DNA of 64,000 nt from positions 1-64,000 of the forward strand of contig NZ_UQXD01000008.1 of NCBI RefSeq assembly GCF_900544955.1. Direction: 5' to 3'. Below are positions 11,132 through 20,788 of this stretch, one piece after another; the stretch's first letter is position 1, and each line of letters opens with the position of its first letter. Made by a program: the position numbers and the translations under genes. Under the pieces are notes generated by a model. That model worked only from the letters and a program-made list of their open reading frames with translations. It had not been told where the DNA came from and did no database searches. The stretch is from an uncultured Oscillibacter sp. GTDB lineage: Bacteria > Bacillota > Clostridia > Oscillospirales > Oscillospiraceae.

Positions 11132-11162
11132 AGACTGCGGCGGGCGGAGCCCGCCGCAGTCT
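11132..11162 (+). terminator. Intercistronic hairpin between TAXI receptor and permease
   Basis: A 14-bp perfect stem AGACTGCGGCGGGC/GCCCGCCGCAGTCT with loop GGA and no T run. It more likely stabilises the receptor message or partly ends transcription, giving more receptor than permease. Confidence 0.55.
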
Positions 11163-11259
11163 CAAACCGTTTTGCGGGGCGGATGCGTCCCCCTGCCGCC
11201 GGCTGGGGAGGCATGCACGCCGCAGAAAAACTACGGAGTAAGGGAGAGAGAAAACGCAC

Positions 11260-13227
11260 ATGAGCTTTTGGAAAAAAAGCCTGAAGCCGGAGGCGGCGGA
11301 GGATACCGGCGTCGGCACGGCGGCGGACGTGGAAGCCGTCATGAAAAAATACGACCGGGAGTCCAACACCCGCATCTGGGAGGGCACGCCCAAAACCGTG
11401 ATCCGGGTCCTGATGGCCCTGTTCTCGGTCTACTGCATCGTCATCACCCTTACCTTCCGGGGCATGAAGGAGATCACCCTCACCGCCTTTTTGGCGCTGA
11501 TCCTGGTGATCGGCTACCTGACCTACCCCGCCCGGAAGAACACCACCCGGGTGAACTACATGCCCTGGTACGACATCGCCATCATGGTCCTGGGCGCCGG
11601 ATCTTTGCTGTTCTACACCTTCAACGCCAAGTCCATCGTGGACCAGGCCACCAAGATCACCGACAATCTGCTGATGGTGGCCATGGCGGTGATGGCCATT
11701 CTGGCGCTGATGGAGCTGTGCCGCCGCAGCGTGGGGCTGCCCATCCTGGTGGTGGTGGGGCTGCTGCTGGTCTACACCTTCTACACCACCCGCTTCGGCA
11801 AGGTCATCTACGACCTCTACTACGCCAAGACCGGCATCATGAACACCCCCATCGACGTGTGCGCCAAGTACATCGTGGTGTTCATCATCTTCGGCGCCTT
11901 CCTGGAGCGGACCGGTATCTCCAACTTCTTCATCAACCTGGCCAACTCCCTGGCCGGCGCCTCCGCCGGCGGCCCCGCCAAGGTGGCGGTCATCTCCTCC
12001 GCCCTGTGCGGCATGGTGTCCGGCTCCTCCGTGGGCAACACCGTCACCACCGGCTCCGTCACCATCCCCATGATGAAGCGGACCGGGTACAAGGGCGAGT
12101 TCGCCGGCGCCGTGGAGGCCGCCGCCTCCACCGGCGGCCAGATCATGCCCCCCATCATGGGCGCCGCCGCCTTCCTGATGGCGGAGTACATGGGTATCAG
12201 CTACGCCCAGGTGGCCCTCACGGCCATTCTGCCCGCCGTGCTGTACTTCACCGGCATCTACATCGCCGTCCACCTGGAGGCCCGGAAGCTGGGCCTGCGG
12301 GGCATCCCCCGGGAGGAGCTGCCCCAGTTCCGCCACCTGGTGAAGAAGATCTACCTGCTGCTGCCGCTGGTGGTGCTGGTGGTGCTGGTGTCCACCAGCA
12401 CCCGCTCCATGGCCTACTCCGCCGCCATCGCCATTCTGGTGACCATCATCGTGGGTCTCTTGAACGGCCTGTTCTACAAGGAGGAGAAGCTGACCTTCGG
12501 CAAGTTTGTGGACGCGCTGGAGGCCGGCAGCAAGGGTGCCATCACCGTGGCCGTGGCCTGCGCCATGGCGGGCATTGTGGCCGGGTGCATCACCTCCACC
12601 GGCCTGGCCTCCAAGCTCATCACCGCCATTGTCTCCGTCTCCGGCGGACAGAAGATGATCGCCCTGGTGCTGACCATGCTGTGCTGCATCGTGCTGGGCA
12701 TGGGTGTGCCCACCACCGCCAATTACTGCATCATGGCCGCCACCTGCGCCCCCATCCTGACCAACGAGGCCATCGGCATCCCCATCATGGCGGCCCACTT
12801 CTTCGTGTTCTACTTCGGCATCGTGGCGGACATTACCCCGCCGGTGGCCCTGGCGGCCTACGCCGGCAGTGCCATCGCCAAGGCGCCGCCTATGAAAACG
12901 GCCTTTAACGCCACAAAGCTGGCCATCGCGGCCTTCATCGTGCCCTACATCTTCGCCCTGAACCCCGCCATGCTGCTGGTGAACACCCAGTGGTTCGAGG
13001 TGGTGCAGATCGTCATCAGCGCCCTTATCGGCCTCTTCGGCGTGGCGGCGGCACTCAACGGCTTCCTGTACTGCAAGATCAATCCCATCTTCCGGCTGCT
13101 GCTGGCCGCCGGCGGCCTGGGGATGATGATCCCCGGCGTCTGGAGCGATGTGACGGGCCTGGTTGTGGTGGGCGGCATCGTCCTCTTCCAGCGCGCCGCC
13201 GCCCGGCGCCGCGCCCAGGCGGACTGA
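11260..13227 (+). CDS. TRAP transporter fused permease (DctQM, TAXI type)
   Basis: Membrane component of a TAXI-type TRAP transporter driven by an ion gradient. The 655-residue protein fuses the small DctQ-like and large DctM-like subunits. A soluble N terminus of about 45 residues precedes many hydrophobic helices spread over the protein. DctM hallmarks include the Gly-rich SGSSVGNTVTTGSVTIPMMKR region, GQIMPPIMGAAAF, and near the end MGVPTTANYCIMAA with DITPPVALAAYAG. The start is ATG 11260 behind AGGGAGAGAG. It lies 148 bases after its receptor in the same operon and is followed by a strong terminator, so the transporter is a two-gene unit. Confidence 0.93.
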   Translation: MSFWKKSLKPEAAEDTGVGTAADVEAVMKKYDRESNTRIWEGTPKTVIRVLMALFSVYCIVITLTFRGMKEITLTAFLALILVIGYLTYPARKNTTRVNYMPWYDIAIMVLGAGSLLFYTFNAKSIVDQATKITDNLLMVAMAVMAILALMELCRRSVGLPILVVVGLLLVYTFYTTRFGKVIYDLYYAKTGIMNTPIDVCAKYIVVFIIFGAFLERTGISNFFINLANSLAGASAGGPAKVAVISSALCGMVSGSSVGNTVTTGSVTIPMMKRTGYKGEFAGAVEAAASTGGQIMPPIMGAAAFLMAEYMGISYAQVALTAILPAVLYFTGIYIAVHLEARKLGLRGIPREELPQFRHLVKKIYLLLPLVVLVVLVSTSTRSMAYSAAIAILVTIIVGLLNGLFYKEEKLTFGKFVDALEAGSKGAITVAVACAMAGIVAGCITSTGLASKLITAIVSVSGGQKMIALVLTMLCCIVLGMGVPTTANYCIMAATCAPILTNEAIGIPIMAAHFFVFYFGIVADITPPVALAAYAGSAIAKAPPMKTAFNATKLAIAAFIVPYIFALNPAMLLVNTQWFEVVQIVISALIGLFGVAAALNGFLYCKINPIFRLLLAAGGLGMMIPGVWSDVTGLVVVGGIVLFQRAAARRRAQAD

Positions 13228-13237
13228 CCGCGCCCTC

Positions 13238-13271
13238 TGCCGCTCCCCCCTTCGGGGAGCGGCATTTTTTT
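13238..13271 (+). terminator. Terminator of the TRAP operon
   Basis: Stem TGCCGCTCCCC/GGGGAGCGGCA, loop CCTTC, followed by seven T. Confidence 0.93.
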
Positions 13272-13453
13272 CACCTGGACGCATCTTCCAGGAACCATTT
13301 GCCGTTCTGAGCCGTCTATATAGTAAATGTGCAGCCCCTGCATCCGAATCGCCGGAATTTGTAATCATTTTGTTGTTGCTTTGCGCGGATGGCTGTACTA
13401 GCATAGTTCATACAGTTTACATATGGGATAACCGAGAAGAAGGAGAAGCAATC

Positions 13454-15136
13454 ATGTCTGAAGTCATGGAACACGAGGGCCTGGCCGGTGAGCAGGCGGA
13501 GGCCGCGGCGCCTGAGGCGGCCCCTGAGAAGCCGTCTCTGGGCGCAAAATGGAAGGCCATGCCCCGGAAGAAGCGGCGGAAGATCATCCGCTGGACCATT
13601 CTCTTGCTGGTGGTGCTGGCGGCGGTTGTCATTCTCGCCAAGCTTCTGGGGGGCAAGGGGGAGGCCCAGGCCCAGGTGGTGACGGATATCGTCCAGTACG
13701 GGTCCATCACCTCCACCGTGGAGGGCAGCGGCCTCACCAAGTCCAAGAACAGCGAGACCATCACCCTCACCACCTCCGGCACCGTCCTGGACGTGCTGGT
13801 GGCGGAGGGGCAGCAGGTCACCGCCGGCACGCCCCTGTTCGTCATCGAGTCCGAGGCGGCCCGCACCGCCGTGGACAAGGCCCGCAAGGACGTGGAGGGC
13901 TATGAAAAGCAGCTCAACACCCTGTACAAGGACATTGCCGGGCTGAACCTGGCGGCGGGGTATCCCGGCAAGCTGATGGAGTGCGTCACCCTGAACCCGG
14001 GGGACACCATCTCCAAGGACCAGAAGGTGGCCACCCTGGCGGACGACACCCGGCTGCGGCTGGAGCAGTATTACAGCTACGCCTACGCCGGGGACCTGAA
14101 GGCGGGTCAGACCGTCAACGTCTCCGTTCCCGCCCTGATGACCTCCATCCCCGGCACGGTGGAGGCGGTCCATATGGTCAGCCGCATCACCCCGGAGGGG
14201 TCCAAGCTCTTCTCCGCCGACATTCTCATCAAGAACGACGGGGCCCTCACCGCGGAGATGATGGCCTCCGCCACCGTCACCGTCAACGGCGAGACCGTCT
14301 ATCCCTATGAGCCGGGCAAGCTGGAGTACTACCGCACCGGCGATTTGAAGTCCACCGTCAACGGCACCGTCATCTCCAGCGACCTGGTGGACTACCTCCA
14401 GGTGTCCCAGGGCCAGGTGCTGGTCCGCATCGACGGCGAGGACAGCGAGAGCGAGATTTTCACCGTGGAGCAGAGCCTGGAGGATGCCCGCAAGACCCTG
14501 GAGACCGCCCAGAAGAACCTGGACAACTGCAACGCCGTGGCCCCCATCGACGGCACGGTGATCGGGCTGATGCTCCAGCAGGGCCAGGAGGTGGAGGCCA
14601 ACACCGCCGTCATCACCATTGCGGACACCTCCACCATCACCGTGGACGCCACGGTGGACGAGCGGAACGTCAGCTATGTGAAGGCGGGCATGATGGTCAG
14701 CATCGACCAGTGGGGCAACTCCTTCATGGGCACGGTGGAGTCCGTCAGCCTGAACTCCAAGGCGGAAAACGGCGTGGCCAGCTATCCCATGGTCATCACG
14801 GTGGACAACAGCGACGGCACGATGATGACCGGCAGCTACGTGAACTACACCCTGACCGCCAGCGAGAACGACAATTGCCTGGTGCTTCCCATCCAGAGCG
14901 TGAAATCCGTGCCTCTGGAGGACGGTACCTCCGCCAGCGTGGTCTTTGTGAAGGCGGACGCCCGGCCGGACAACGCCGTGGACCTGGCCGTGCCGGTGGA
15001 CGGCGTGCCGGAGAAGGGCTTCTGGCCGGTGGTTGTGGAGATCGGCATCTCCGACGACTACAATGTGGAGATCAAGACCGGGGTGGAAGAGGGTATGGAG
15101 GTCTTCACCACCGCCCAGACCACCGTCAATTGGTAA
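13454..15136 (+). CDS. HlyD/MacA-like membrane fusion protein
   Basis: Periplasmic-adaptor-type subunit that would work with the ATPase and permease encoded next in an export system. Of 560 residues, about 1-43 are cytoplasmic and acidic/basic, one helix spans about 44-66, and the rest is extracellular. A biotinyl/lipoyl-like half (GTVLDVLVAEGQQVTAGTPLF) begins near residue 110. A second one (GTVIGLMLQQGQEVEANTAV) lies after a coiled-coil stretch (EQSLEDARKTLETAQKNLDNCN), giving an unusual long protein with two hairpin modules. The start is ATG 13454 behind AGAAGGAGAAGC. The family acts in peptide, lipid or drug export; the substrate here is unknown. Confidence 0.85.
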   Translation: MSEVMEHEGLAGEQAEAAAPEAAPEKPSLGAKWKAMPRKKRRKIIRWTILLLVVLAAVVILAKLLGGKGEAQAQVVTDIVQYGSITSTVEGSGLTKSKNSETITLTTSGTVLDVLVAEGQQVTAGTPLFVIESEAARTAVDKARKDVEGYEKQLNTLYKDIAGLNLAAGYPGKLMECVTLNPGDTISKDQKVATLADDTRLRLEQYYSYAYAGDLKAGQTVNVSVPALMTSIPGTVEAVHMVSRITPEGSKLFSADILIKNDGALTAEMMASATVTVNGETVYPYEPGKLEYYRTGDLKSTVNGTVISSDLVDYLQVSQGQVLVRIDGEDSESEIFTVEQSLEDARKTLETAQKNLDNCNAVAPIDGTVIGLMLQQGQEVEANTAVITIADTSTITVDATVDERNVSYVKAGMMVSIDQWGNSFMGTVESVSLNSKAENGVASYPMVITVDNSDGTMMTGSYVNYTLTASENDNCLVLPIQSVKSVPLEDGTSASVVFVKADARPDNAVDLAVPVDGVPEKGFWPVVVEIGISDDYNVEIKTGVEEGMEVFTTAQTTVNW

Positions 15137-15145
15137 GGGGACGCC

Positions 15146-15841
15146 ATGCTGATACAGATCAAGGACGTCTATAAAATTTACGGCGAGGGACTGGAGAGCG
15201 AGGTCCGGGCGCTGGACGGCGTGAGCCTGTCCATCGACCGGGGGGAGTTCGTGGCCATTGTGGGCCAGTCCGGCTCCGGCAAGTCCACCATGATGAACGT
15301 GCTGGGCTGCCTGGACATCCCCACCCGGGGGGACTACTTCCTGGACGGCACCGACGTCCGGGAGCTCAGCGACAAGGAGCTCTCCCACATCCGCAACAAG
15401 CAGATCGGCTTCATCTTTCAGCAGTACAACCTGATCCAGTCCCTGACGGTTCTGGAGAATGTGGAGCTGCCCCTGATCTACCAGGGCATCGGCGCCGACG
15501 ACCGCCGCGACATGGCCCTGGACGCGCTGGAGCGGGTGGGGCTGGCGGGCCGCACGAAGCACCGGCCTCCGGAGATGTCCGGCGGCCAGCAGCAGCGGGT
15601 GGCCATCGCCCGGGCCATCGCCACCAAGCCCCCCATCATCATGGCCGACGAGCCCACCGGCGCGCTGGACTCCCACACCGGCCACGAGGTGCTGCAATTT
15701 TTGCAGCAGCTCAACAAGGAGGGCAGCACCGTCATCCTCATCACCCACGACAACGGCATCGCCGCCACCGCCCGCCGGTGCGTCCGGCTGCAGGACGGGA
15801 AGATCGTCCAGGACCAGGAACAGGAGGTGGACTGGCTGTGA
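15146..15841 (+). CDS. MacB/LolD-type ABC transporter ATP-binding protein
   Basis: Cytosolic ATPase of 231 residues that powers the MacB-like exporter. Walker A is GQSGSGKST at residues 40-48, followed by the Q loop (FIFQQYNLIQSLTVLENV), the signature MSGGQQQRVAIARA, Walker B with MADEPTGALDS, and the H-loop ILITHD. It starts 9 bases after the fusion-protein gene and its last four bases (GTGA) overlap the permease start, so all three are cotranslated. The mechanism known for this family is mechanotransmission to extracellular partners rather than classical transmembrane transport. Confidence 0.95.
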   Translation: MLIQIKDVYKIYGEGLESEVRALDGVSLSIDRGEFVAIVGQSGSGKSTMMNVLGCLDIPTRGDYFLDGTDVRELSDKELSHIRNKQIGFIFQQYNLIQSLTVLENVELPLIYQGIGADDRRDMALDALERVGLAGRTKHRPPEMSGGQQQRVAIARAIATKPPIIMADEPTGALDSHTGHEVLQFLQQLNKEGSTVILITHDNGIAATARRCVRLQDGKIVQDQEQEVDWL

Positions 15842-17091
15842 ATATCCGGCAGGCCATGAAAATGGCGTGGAAATCCATTCTGGGCAAAAAGGGCCGGTCC
15901 TTCCTCACGATGCTGGGCATCATCATCGGCATCGCCTCCGTCATGACCATCGTCTCGGTGGTCAACGGGCAGAACCAGCAGTCTTTGAAGCAGTTTGAGG
16001 CCATGGGCACCAACCGGATCGACGTCTCGCTGTACATGTTCGACGGGCGGGACAGCTTTCAGGACCTCTACAACTACTGCAACGGGCTGGGAAGGGACCT
16101 GGTGCTGGGCGTGACGCCCTCGGGCTACGCCAACGCCACCGTGGTGTACGGCACCAAGAGCAGCAAGGCCATGGAGAAAAACCAGGAGATGCTCTGGAAC
16201 AGCAGCGACGGCACGGTGCGCACCGACCTGGAGCTGCCGCCCGACCTGTACTACGGCAGCGACCAGTACGCCGTCTGCAACAACTTCCAATTGGAGCGGG
16301 GACGGGACCTGAGCTTCCTGGACATCCAGAAGTACAACCAGGTCTGTGTGCTGGGCGCCCGGGCCGCCCGGAACTTCTTCGGCTACGCGGACCCGGTGGG
16401 CCAGGATCTGCTGGTAAACGGCTATCCCTACAAGGTGGTGGGCACGTACGCTGAGAAGGACCCGGACAGCCCCTATTCCCAGGACAATCTGATCGTGTTC
16501 CCCTATACCGCCAGCCGCCTGCTGAGCCCCGGAAACACCATCAGCGAATTCGTGGTGAAGGCCGCGTCCAGCGAGGCCACGGATGAGGCGGTCTCCCGCC
16601 TCAACAGCTTCCTCACCGGCCTGACCAACAACCAGGAGCGGGGCTGGGGCAATGCGTACAGCAACAACCAGTGGCAGAACTCCATCAACGAGCAGTCCGC
16701 CATGATGAGCATGGTCCTGGGCGGCATCGCCGCCATCAGCCTGCTGGTGGGCGGCATCGGCATCATGAACATCATGCTGGTGACCGTCACGGAGCGGACC
16801 CGGGAGATCGGCATCCGCCGGGCCATCGGCGCCGAGCGGAGCTCCATCGTCACCCAGTTCCTCATTGAGGCGGCCATGCTCTGCGGCATCGGCGGCATCA
16901 TCGGCATCGCCGTGGGCACCGTGGTCACGCGGCTGGCGGGCCTGCTGCTGGTACATATGGATATCTGGCCATCCGCCGCCATCACGGCGGGCGCGTTTTT
17001 GCTGTCGGTGGTGCTGGGCATCGTGTTCGGCATCTACCCCGCGGCCAAGGCGTCCAAGCTCCAGCCTGTGGAAGCGCTGCGGGCGGATTGA
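15838..17091 (+). CDS. MacB-like ABC transporter permease
   Basis: Membrane subunit of 417 residues. After a first helix (GRSFLTMLGIIIGIASVMTIV, about 20-40) there is a large extracellular MacB-type core domain up to about 290. Three FtsX-fold helices follow, with the conserved VGGIGIMNIMLVTVTERTRE and IGIRRAIGA segments and a C-terminal YPAAKASKLQPVEALR. The start is GTG 15838, which overlaps the ATPase stop as GTGA; the longer in-frame ATG at 15778 lies inside the ATPase gene without an RBS. It is the third gene of the export operon, with the SLH gene next. Confidence 0.92.
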   Translation: MNIRQAMKMAWKSILGKKGRSFLTMLGIIIGIASVMTIVSVVNGQNQQSLKQFEAMGTNRIDVSLYMFDGRDSFQDLYNYCNGLGRDLVLGVTPSGYANATVVYGTKSSKAMEKNQEMLWNSSDGTVRTDLELPPDLYYGSDQYAVCNNFQLERGRDLSFLDIQKYNQVCVLGARAARNFFGYADPVGQDLLVNGYPYKVVGTYAEKDPDSPYSQDNLIVFPYTASRLLSPGNTISEFVVKAASSEATDEAVSRLNSFLTGLTNNQERGWGNAYSNNQWQNSINEQSAMMSMVLGGIAAISLLVGGIGIMNIMLVTVTERTREIGIRRAIGAERSSIVTQFLIEAAMLCGIGGIIGIAVGTVVTRLAGLLLVHMDIWPSAAITAGAFLLSVVLGIVFGIYPAAKASKLQPVEALRAD

Positions 17092-17106
17092 GAAGGAGAA
17101 GAGTGT

Positions 17107-19419
17107 ATGAGAAAACGGATGTTAACCTGGCTGACGGCGGTGTGCATGGCGGTTGCCATGCTGCCGCTGCCGGCGCTTGCCGCTGAGACGGTGACGTTTG
17201 CCGACGTCTCCGACCGGACCACCGCCACGGCGGTGGAGACGCTGCGGCTGATGGGCGTGGTGGACGGCTACGGCGACGGCAGCTTCCGCCCCGACGCGGT
17301 GCTGAACCGGGCCCAGTTCTGCAAAATGGCGGTGTACGCCATGGCGGGGGAGAACGAGCTGGGGCTCTACCGCACCGTCACCGTCTTCCCGGACGTGAAG
17401 CCCTCCCACTGGGCGGCGGGCTATATCAACATGGCCGCCAAGGGCAAGGGCATCATCGCCGGCTACCCCGACGGCAACTTCCATCCGGACCGGACCGTGA
17501 CGGTGGGCCAAGCCGTCACGATTCTGCTGCGCCTGCTGGAGTACAAGGATGAGAACGTGGGCGGCGTGTGGCCGGACAGCTACATGGCCGTGGGCGCCAC
17601 CGCCGGCCTCACCGACGGGGTGGGCACCAACGGCAACGTCCCCCTGACCCGGGGCGCCGCGGCCCGGCTGTTTTTGAACCTGCTCCGGGCGGATAAGCGG
17701 GAGGGCGGCAGCTACCTGGCCACCCTGGGCACGCCCATGGCCAACACCATGCTGGTCTCCGCCACCGCCACCGGCAGCGACGGGCGGAACAACGCCCTTC
17801 AGACGGCGGACGGCAGCGTGTACCAGCTGGCCTCCGGCAAGACCTCCAACGGCATGCTCAACGGCAGCCGGGGCACCCTGGTGGTGAACGGGGACGGCAA
17901 GGCCGTGACCTTTGTGCCGGACGCCGTGGAGGCCACCCGGACGGTGACGCTGGCCTCCAGCACCGCCACCCAGATCACCGACAGCAACGGCGTGAAGTAC
18001 ACCGTCAAGAGCGGCACCAAGACCTTCTACAACGGCGAGGAGACCACCTGGGGCAGCGCCGCCAGCTGGGTCCACGCCGGGACCATGGTGACGCTGTATC
18101 TGGACGGCGCCGGCAGCGTGGACTATGTGTTCATCGGCGGCGGCGGAGACGCCTCTGCGGCGGTGGTGGTCTATGAGGACTACTCCGGCGCGGGCTTCGA
18201 CAGCCTCACCAGCGGCGCGGGGAACTATGCCATCTACAAAAACGGCGCCCCCGCCACCCTGGGCGATCTGCGCAAGTACGACGTGGCCGTGTACTCCGCC
18301 TCCACCAACTCCATCCGGGTCTGCGACACCCGGGTGACGGTGTACTACGAGAAGTGCTACCCCAACCCCAAGGAGCCGGAGACCATCACCGCCATGGGCC
18401 GGGAGTTTGACGTCCTGCCCACGGCCAAGGACAGCCTCTCCAACTTCAAGCCCGGCGACCAGATGACCCTCCTCCTGACGGACGGCGGCCAGGTGGCCGG
18501 GGCCGTGGAGGCCAGCGGCAGCGCCGCCCGGGGCAACGCGGTGGGCATCGTGTCCGACAGCGGCACCGTGCAGATGCTGTGCGGCACCGCCAAAATTGAA
18601 CTCTCCGCCACCAACGCCTCCAGCTTCAAGGGGCAGGTGGTGCGGATCACTGCCGGCAAGAACGGCGTGGTCCTCTCCCGCCTCACCGGCGGCCCCAGCG
18701 GCGACCTGAACGTGACCGCCCGGAAGCTGGGCAGCATCGCCCTCAGCGGCGGCGTGATGGTCTTCCGCGGCGGCGAGGACGTGGCGCTGTCCCAGTTGAG
18801 CAGCGGCATCATCCCCTCCACGCAGATCACCTACGCCCGGACCAACTGGGCCGGAGAGGTGGACCTGATCGTGCTCAGCGGCAGCCTCAAGAGCGACACC
18901 TTGTACTTCGGCCGGGTGGTCATTACGGAGAACACCTGGTCCTGGAAGTCGGGCTGCGGCCCCTACGCCGACCATGTGGAGGGCAAGAACGGTTACAAGG
19001 ACAAGGACGGCAACTGGGTCTGGAACGACGACGCAGGCGAGAACGAGCGGAAAGAGGACGGCGTGAACGGCTCCTATAAGCGGGGCATTGCCGTGGAGTA
19101 CGGCAACGGCATGCGCTCTCCCTCCATCGCCACCGATTCCCTGGTCTCCTCCGGCGACTATGTGGGCATGGAGCTCAAGAACGATTTGCTGGTGAGCCTG
19201 GATAAGCTGACGCGGATGCAGAACGTCTCCAACAGCGCCTGGAACGGCCAGGGCCTGGTCACCATCGGCGGCCGGGGCTACACGGTGAGCGACGACGTGC
19301 CCTGCTACAACGCGGACTCCGGCACCTGGATCACCCTCAGCGAGGCCCATGCCTACGCGGATACGGCGGATGTCTATGTGTCCGACGGCGTGGTGCGGGT
19401 CATTGAGGTGAAGCACTGA
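17107..19419 (+). CDS. S-layer homology (SLH) domain surface protein
   Basis: A secreted 770-residue protein with a Sec signal peptide (MRKRMLTWL, hydrophobic core, cleavage after LPALA near residue 25). Three SLH repeats follow in about 30-200, recognisable from FADVSDRTTATAVETLRLMGVV...GYGDGSFRPD, FPDVKPSHWAAGYINMAA...AGYPDGNFHPD and a third degenerate repeat. They anchor proteins to pyruvylated cell-wall polymers. The remaining 570 residues are Gly/Thr/Ser-rich beta-type sequence without recognised domains. It starts 15 bases after the permease behind GAAGGAGAAGAG and is the last gene of the operon, so it may be a cargo, partner or regulator of the exporter; that link is inference. Confidence 0.88.
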   Translation: MRKRMLTWLTAVCMAVAMLPLPALAAETVTFADVSDRTTATAVETLRLMGVVDGYGDGSFRPDAVLNRAQFCKMAVYAMAGENELGLYRTVTVFPDVKPSHWAAGYINMAAKGKGIIAGYPDGNFHPDRTVTVGQAVTILLRLLEYKDENVGGVWPDSYMAVGATAGLTDGVGTNGNVPLTRGAAARLFLNLLRADKREGGSYLATLGTPMANTMLVSATATGSDGRNNALQTADGSVYQLASGKTSNGMLNGSRGTLVVNGDGKAVTFVPDAVEATRTVTLASSTATQITDSNGVKYTVKSGTKTFYNGEETTWGSAASWVHAGTMVTLYLDGAGSVDYVFIGGGGDASAAVVVYEDYSGAGFDSLTSGAGNYAIYKNGAPATLGDLRKYDVAVYSASTNSIRVCDTRVTVYYEKCYPNPKEPETITAMGREFDVLPTAKDSLSNFKPGDQMTLLLTDGGQVAGAVEASGSAARGNAVGIVSDSGTVQMLCGTAKIELSATNASSFKGQVVRITAGKNGVVLSRLTGGPSGDLNVTARKLGSIALSGGVMVFRGGEDVALSQLSSGIIPSTQITYARTNWAGEVDLIVLSGSLKSDTLYFGRVVITENTWSWKSGCGPYADHVEGKNGYKDKDGNWVWNDDAGENERKEDGVNGSYKRGIAVEYGNGMRSPSIATDSLVSSGDYVGMELKNDLLVSLDKLTRMQNVSNSAWNGQGLVTIGGRGYTVSDDVPCYNADSGTWITLSEAHAYADTADVYVSDGVVRVIEVKH

Positions 19420-19427
19420 GCCAAAGC

Positions 19428-19469
19428 GGCAAAAAAAGATTCGGACTTTCGTCCGAATCTTTTTTTGCC
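19428..19469. terminator. Bidirectional terminator between SLH and rlmI genes
   Basis: A 19-bp perfect stem with arms at 19428-19446 and 19451-19469 and loop TTTC; A-run and T-run ends serve the convergent genes on both strands. Confidence 0.95.
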
Positions 19470-19473
19470 GCCG

Positions 19474-20703
19474 TCAGATCACCTGGAACAGGTAGAATTT
19501 GAGGTAGCTGGTCTCCTCCACGCCCCAGAGGATGGGGTGGTCGCAGCTCTGCTGCCGGGCCTCAATCTGCCGCAGCTGCACGCCGGCGTCCCGGGCGGCG
19601 TCCCGGAGCATGGCGGTGAAGGCCGCCTCCGTGGCGAAGTGGGAGCAGGAGCAGGTGGCCAGATACCCGCCCCGGGGCAGCAGCCGCATGGCCCGGTAGT
19701 TGATCTCCTTGTAGCCGGTGATGGCGTTGGCCACGGTTTTCCGGGACTTGGTGAAGGCGGGCGGGTCCAGGATGATGAAATCGTACCTGGGCGGCTCCTG
19801 CTCCAGCCGGGGCAGCAGGTCGAAGACGTTGGCCGCCACGCACTCCACCGTGCCGGAGAGGCCATTGCGCGCCGCGTTGGCCCGGGCCATCTCTACCGCC
19901 GCCTCGGACACGTCCACGGCGGTGACGTGGCTGGCGCCGCCCCGGGCGGCGTTCAGGGCGAAGGAGCCGGTGTGGGTGAAGCAGTCCAGCACCGTCCGGC
20001 CCCGGGCCAGGCGGGCCACCGCCTGGCGGTTGTACTTCTGGTCCAGGAAGAAGCCGGTTTTCTGTCCGTTTTCCACGTCCACCAGGTAGCGGATGCCGTT
20101 CTCCGTGATCTCCGTCACCGGGGAGGCGGGGGGCGTCTCGCCGGGGAGGGGGAACCAGCCCTTGTACTGGGGCAGGCCCTCCTTGTCCCGCAGGGCGGCG
20201 TCGTTGCGCTCGTAGACGCCCCGGACGGCCTGGCCGTCCTCCCGGAGGATGCGGACCAGGGCGGGCAGCAGCAGGCTCTTGATGGCCTCCATCCCCACGG
20301 ACAGCACCTGGACGCTGAGGAGGTCGTGAAACTTGTCCACCGTCAGGCCGGGGAAGGCGTCCGCCTCCCCGAAGAGGACCCGGCAGCAGTCCAGCTCCTC
20401 CGGCGCCATGACGGTCTTCCGGTAGTCCCAGGCCCAGCGGAGCTTCCGCTCCCAGAAAGCCTGGTCAAAGCGGTCGTTGGCGTTCCGGGAGAGAAGGCGG
20501 ACCCGGATTTTGGACTGCTCCGAGAGGAAGCCTGTGCCAAGATATCGGCCTTTTTTGCTTACTATATCCACCAATCCGCCGTTTTCGGCGGTGCCCTCGG
20601 CGGAGAGAACCTCCGCGTCGTAGACCCAGGGGTGGCCCCGGAGGATGGCGGCCTCCGCCTTGGGGGTGACGGTGTATCTGGGGTAGGTTCGCTCTGCTTT
20701 CAT
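19474..20703 (-). CDS. rlmI: RlmI-like 23S rRNA (cytosine-C5) methyltransferase
   Basis: SAM-dependent rRNA methyltransferase of the RlmI/YwbD family, 409 residues. The N-terminal PUA-like domain (about 1-80) starts with AAILRGHPWVYDAEV and contains DIVSKKGRYLGTGFLSEQS, and a linker domain follows. The Rossmann methyltransferase domain from about 200 shows the SAM motif VLDCFTHTGSFALNAARGGA, an acidic motif II (VTAVDVSEAAVEMA) and LDPPAFTKSR. The ATG is preceded by GGGAGGAACACC. RlmI in E. coli makes m5C1962 of 23S rRNA; the same site is inferred here. It is a single gene convergent with the export operon. Confidence 0.85.
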   Translation of the reverse strand: MKAERTYPRYTVTPKAEAAILRGHPWVYDAEVLSAEGTAENGGLVDIVSKKGRYLGTGFLSEQSKIRVRLLSRNANDRFDQAFWERKLRWAWDYRKTVMAPEELDCCRVLFGEADAFPGLTVDKFHDLLSVQVLSVGMEAIKSLLLPALVRILREDGQAVRGVYERNDAALRDKEGLPQYKGWFPLPGETPPASPVTEITENGIRYLVDVENGQKTGFFLDQKYNRQAVARLARGRTVLDCFTHTGSFALNAARGGASHVTAVDVSEAAVEMARANAARNGLSGTVECVAANVFDLLPRLEQEPPRYDFIILDPPAFTKSRKTVANAITGYKEINYRAMRLLPRGGYLATCSCSHFATEAAFTAMLRDAARDAGVQLRQIEARQQSCDHPILWGVEETSYLKFYLFQVI

Positions 20704-20788
20704 AAAGGTGTTCCTCCCGTCGGTTTTGGATCAGTGTATCACACTTTTGCCTCCGGCGCCATAGGTATAAGAAGAAGGAGGGAACGCC

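Noticed and set aside
20704..20788. Promoters between the divergent rlmI and amidase genes
   Set aside because: TATAAG and TACACT-like words occur, but no -35 box stands at a normal distance on either strand, so I did not list them.
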